This document shows, piece after piece, positions 21,682-22,048 of a stretch of 22,048 nucleotides of DNA. The stretch is from a virus. A program made the translations under genes and the position numbers. The notes below the pieces were generated by a model that was not told where the DNA came from, did not search any database, and saw only the letters and a list, made by a program, of their open reading frames with translations. Every line of letters starts with the position of its first letter. Positions within the stretch are counted from its first letter, which is position 1. The stretch lies in IMG/VR virus record IMGVR_UViG_3300032092_000293, positions 1-22,048 of that record. One strand, given 5' to 3'.

Positions 21682-21691
21682 AACGGCCCCC
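21664..21691. repeat. Gene-junction repeat, copy 2
   Basis: The partner of the 28-bp repeat at 21459-21486, with a single difference. On the coding strand it starts GGGGGCCGTTATGCTTAA. It joins the end of the 89-aa gene (GGRYA, stop) to the start of the 70-aa gene (MLKTIR). Confidence 0.8.
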
Positions 21692-21943
21692 TGGGATTGT
21701 GTCGGCCTGGGGCGCGCGCTCGATAAGGGCCAGGGTTTTTAGGTCGGTTATTTCATCGGATAAACCAGGGCGGAACCAGGCCCCGTTAACTTCAATGGCT
21801 ACCTGGCGGCCGTACATATACGCGTTTTCGTTTTGCGTTACGTTCGACGCGGTCGGGTTCAGGTGTTGGGGTTGCACCAGGTAAACCGCACGACTACCGG
21901 ACGGGAGAATAACTAACAGAGACGTATCACTAATTACGGGCAT
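21674..21943 (-). CDS. Hypothetical small protein (89 aa)
   Basis: Starts MPVISDTSLLVILPSGSRAV and continues with a beta-like pattern, VYLVQPQHLNPTASNVTQNE and YMYGRQVAIEVNGAWFRPGL, then the helical EITDLKTLALIERA. I do not recognise a family. It is the first gene after the candidate promoter at the right edge, with GAGAAAATT before the ATG as a weak ribosome site. Its last codons form the first junction repeat with the 70-aa gene. Composition matches the other right-end genes. Confidence 0.55.
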   Translation of the reverse strand: MPVISDTSLLVILPSGSRAVYLVQPQHLNPTASNVTQNENAYMYGRQVAIEVNGAWFRPGLSDEITDLKTLALIERAPQADTIPGGRYA

Positions 21944-21999
21944 AATTTTCTCGCTTTCTTACTTTCTGATCCCAGGCCACCACGGCCCAGGTGTTTGTG

Positions 22000-22028
22000 A
22001 TATTACACACAAACAAAAAACAATGCAA
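22000..22028 (-). promoter_or_regulatory. Candidate sigma70-type promoter for the right-end small genes
   Basis: On the minus strand TTGCAT (22023-22028) is 17 nt from TAATAT (22000-22005). Both hexamers match the consensus only in part (3/6 and 4/6), but the spacing is ideal, the spacer is T-rich and the setting otherwise GC-rich. It would drive the 89-, 70- and 234-aa genes from a leader of about 50 nt. TGTGTAATATCACA over the -10 has a short dyad and could bind a regulator. Confidence 0.4.
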
Positions 22029-22048
22029 CAGGCCACGCAAAAAAAAAA

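Noticed and set aside
22039-22048. Terminal poly-A as a biological feature
   Set aside because: It abuts the end of the window and could be part of a longer A/T tract or an assembly end; nothing can be concluded.

Overview
The window looks like the leftward-transcribed half of an uncultured tailed-phage (Caudoviricetes) genome. Every gene I can support lies on the minus strand, so the biological order runs from high to low coordinates. The evidence is a large terminase subunit, a P22-like portal, a scaffold, an HK97-fold capsid protein, two gp4-type adaptor proteins and tail-fibre proteins. Together with a co-chaperonin (GroES-like) gene and many very small conserved structural genes, this resembles podovirus-like phages known mainly from freshwater and marine metagenomes. 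The host cannot be named. A perfect bacterial chromosomal parS site suggests a host with a standard ParABS system, which most bacteria have.

Right end (about 18,580-22,048): a GC-rich accessory module with a conspicuous excess of CCAGG/CCTGG and GGCC. A candidate promoter near 22,000 precedes three overlapping small genes (89, 70 and 234 codons). Their two junctions are near-identical 28-bp repeats, so both downstream genes begin MLKTIR. A DUF932 protein follows and ends at a strong intrinsic terminator (19,448-19,477). Between that terminator and terL lie about 900 bases without a credible gene. They hold 34-bp iteron-like repeats, hairpins, G-rich tracts and CACCAGGTCA-type repeats. This is a good candidate for a replication origin, packaging site or control region.

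Middle (about 9,500-18,583): the packaging and portal block. A 16-bp palindrome identical to the chromosomal parS consensus sits 6 nt upstream of terL. Then come terL, a 1,551-residue protein with an internally duplicated PcfJ-like region and a DUF6973-like segment, the portal, a DUF6496-like small basic protein and a 63-residue protein.

Left (1-9,494): the virion assembly block. In order: a GroES-like co-chaperonin, scaffold, an uncharacterised 160-residue protein, a likely decoration protein and the major capsid protein, closed by an intrinsic terminator at 6,035-6,059. A second unit follows: two small beta-rich proteins, four small Lys/Met/Gly-rich or membrane proteins, an adaptor, a zinc-ribbon-like protein, a second adaptor, two small conserved phage proteins, a 22-residue-repeat protein and a tail fibre that runs off the left edge. 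Most genes are linked by stop/start overlaps or Shine-Dalgarno sites inside the upstream gene, so translation is probably coupled. I see no small terminase, integrase, polymerase, lysis gene, tRNA or CRISPR array.
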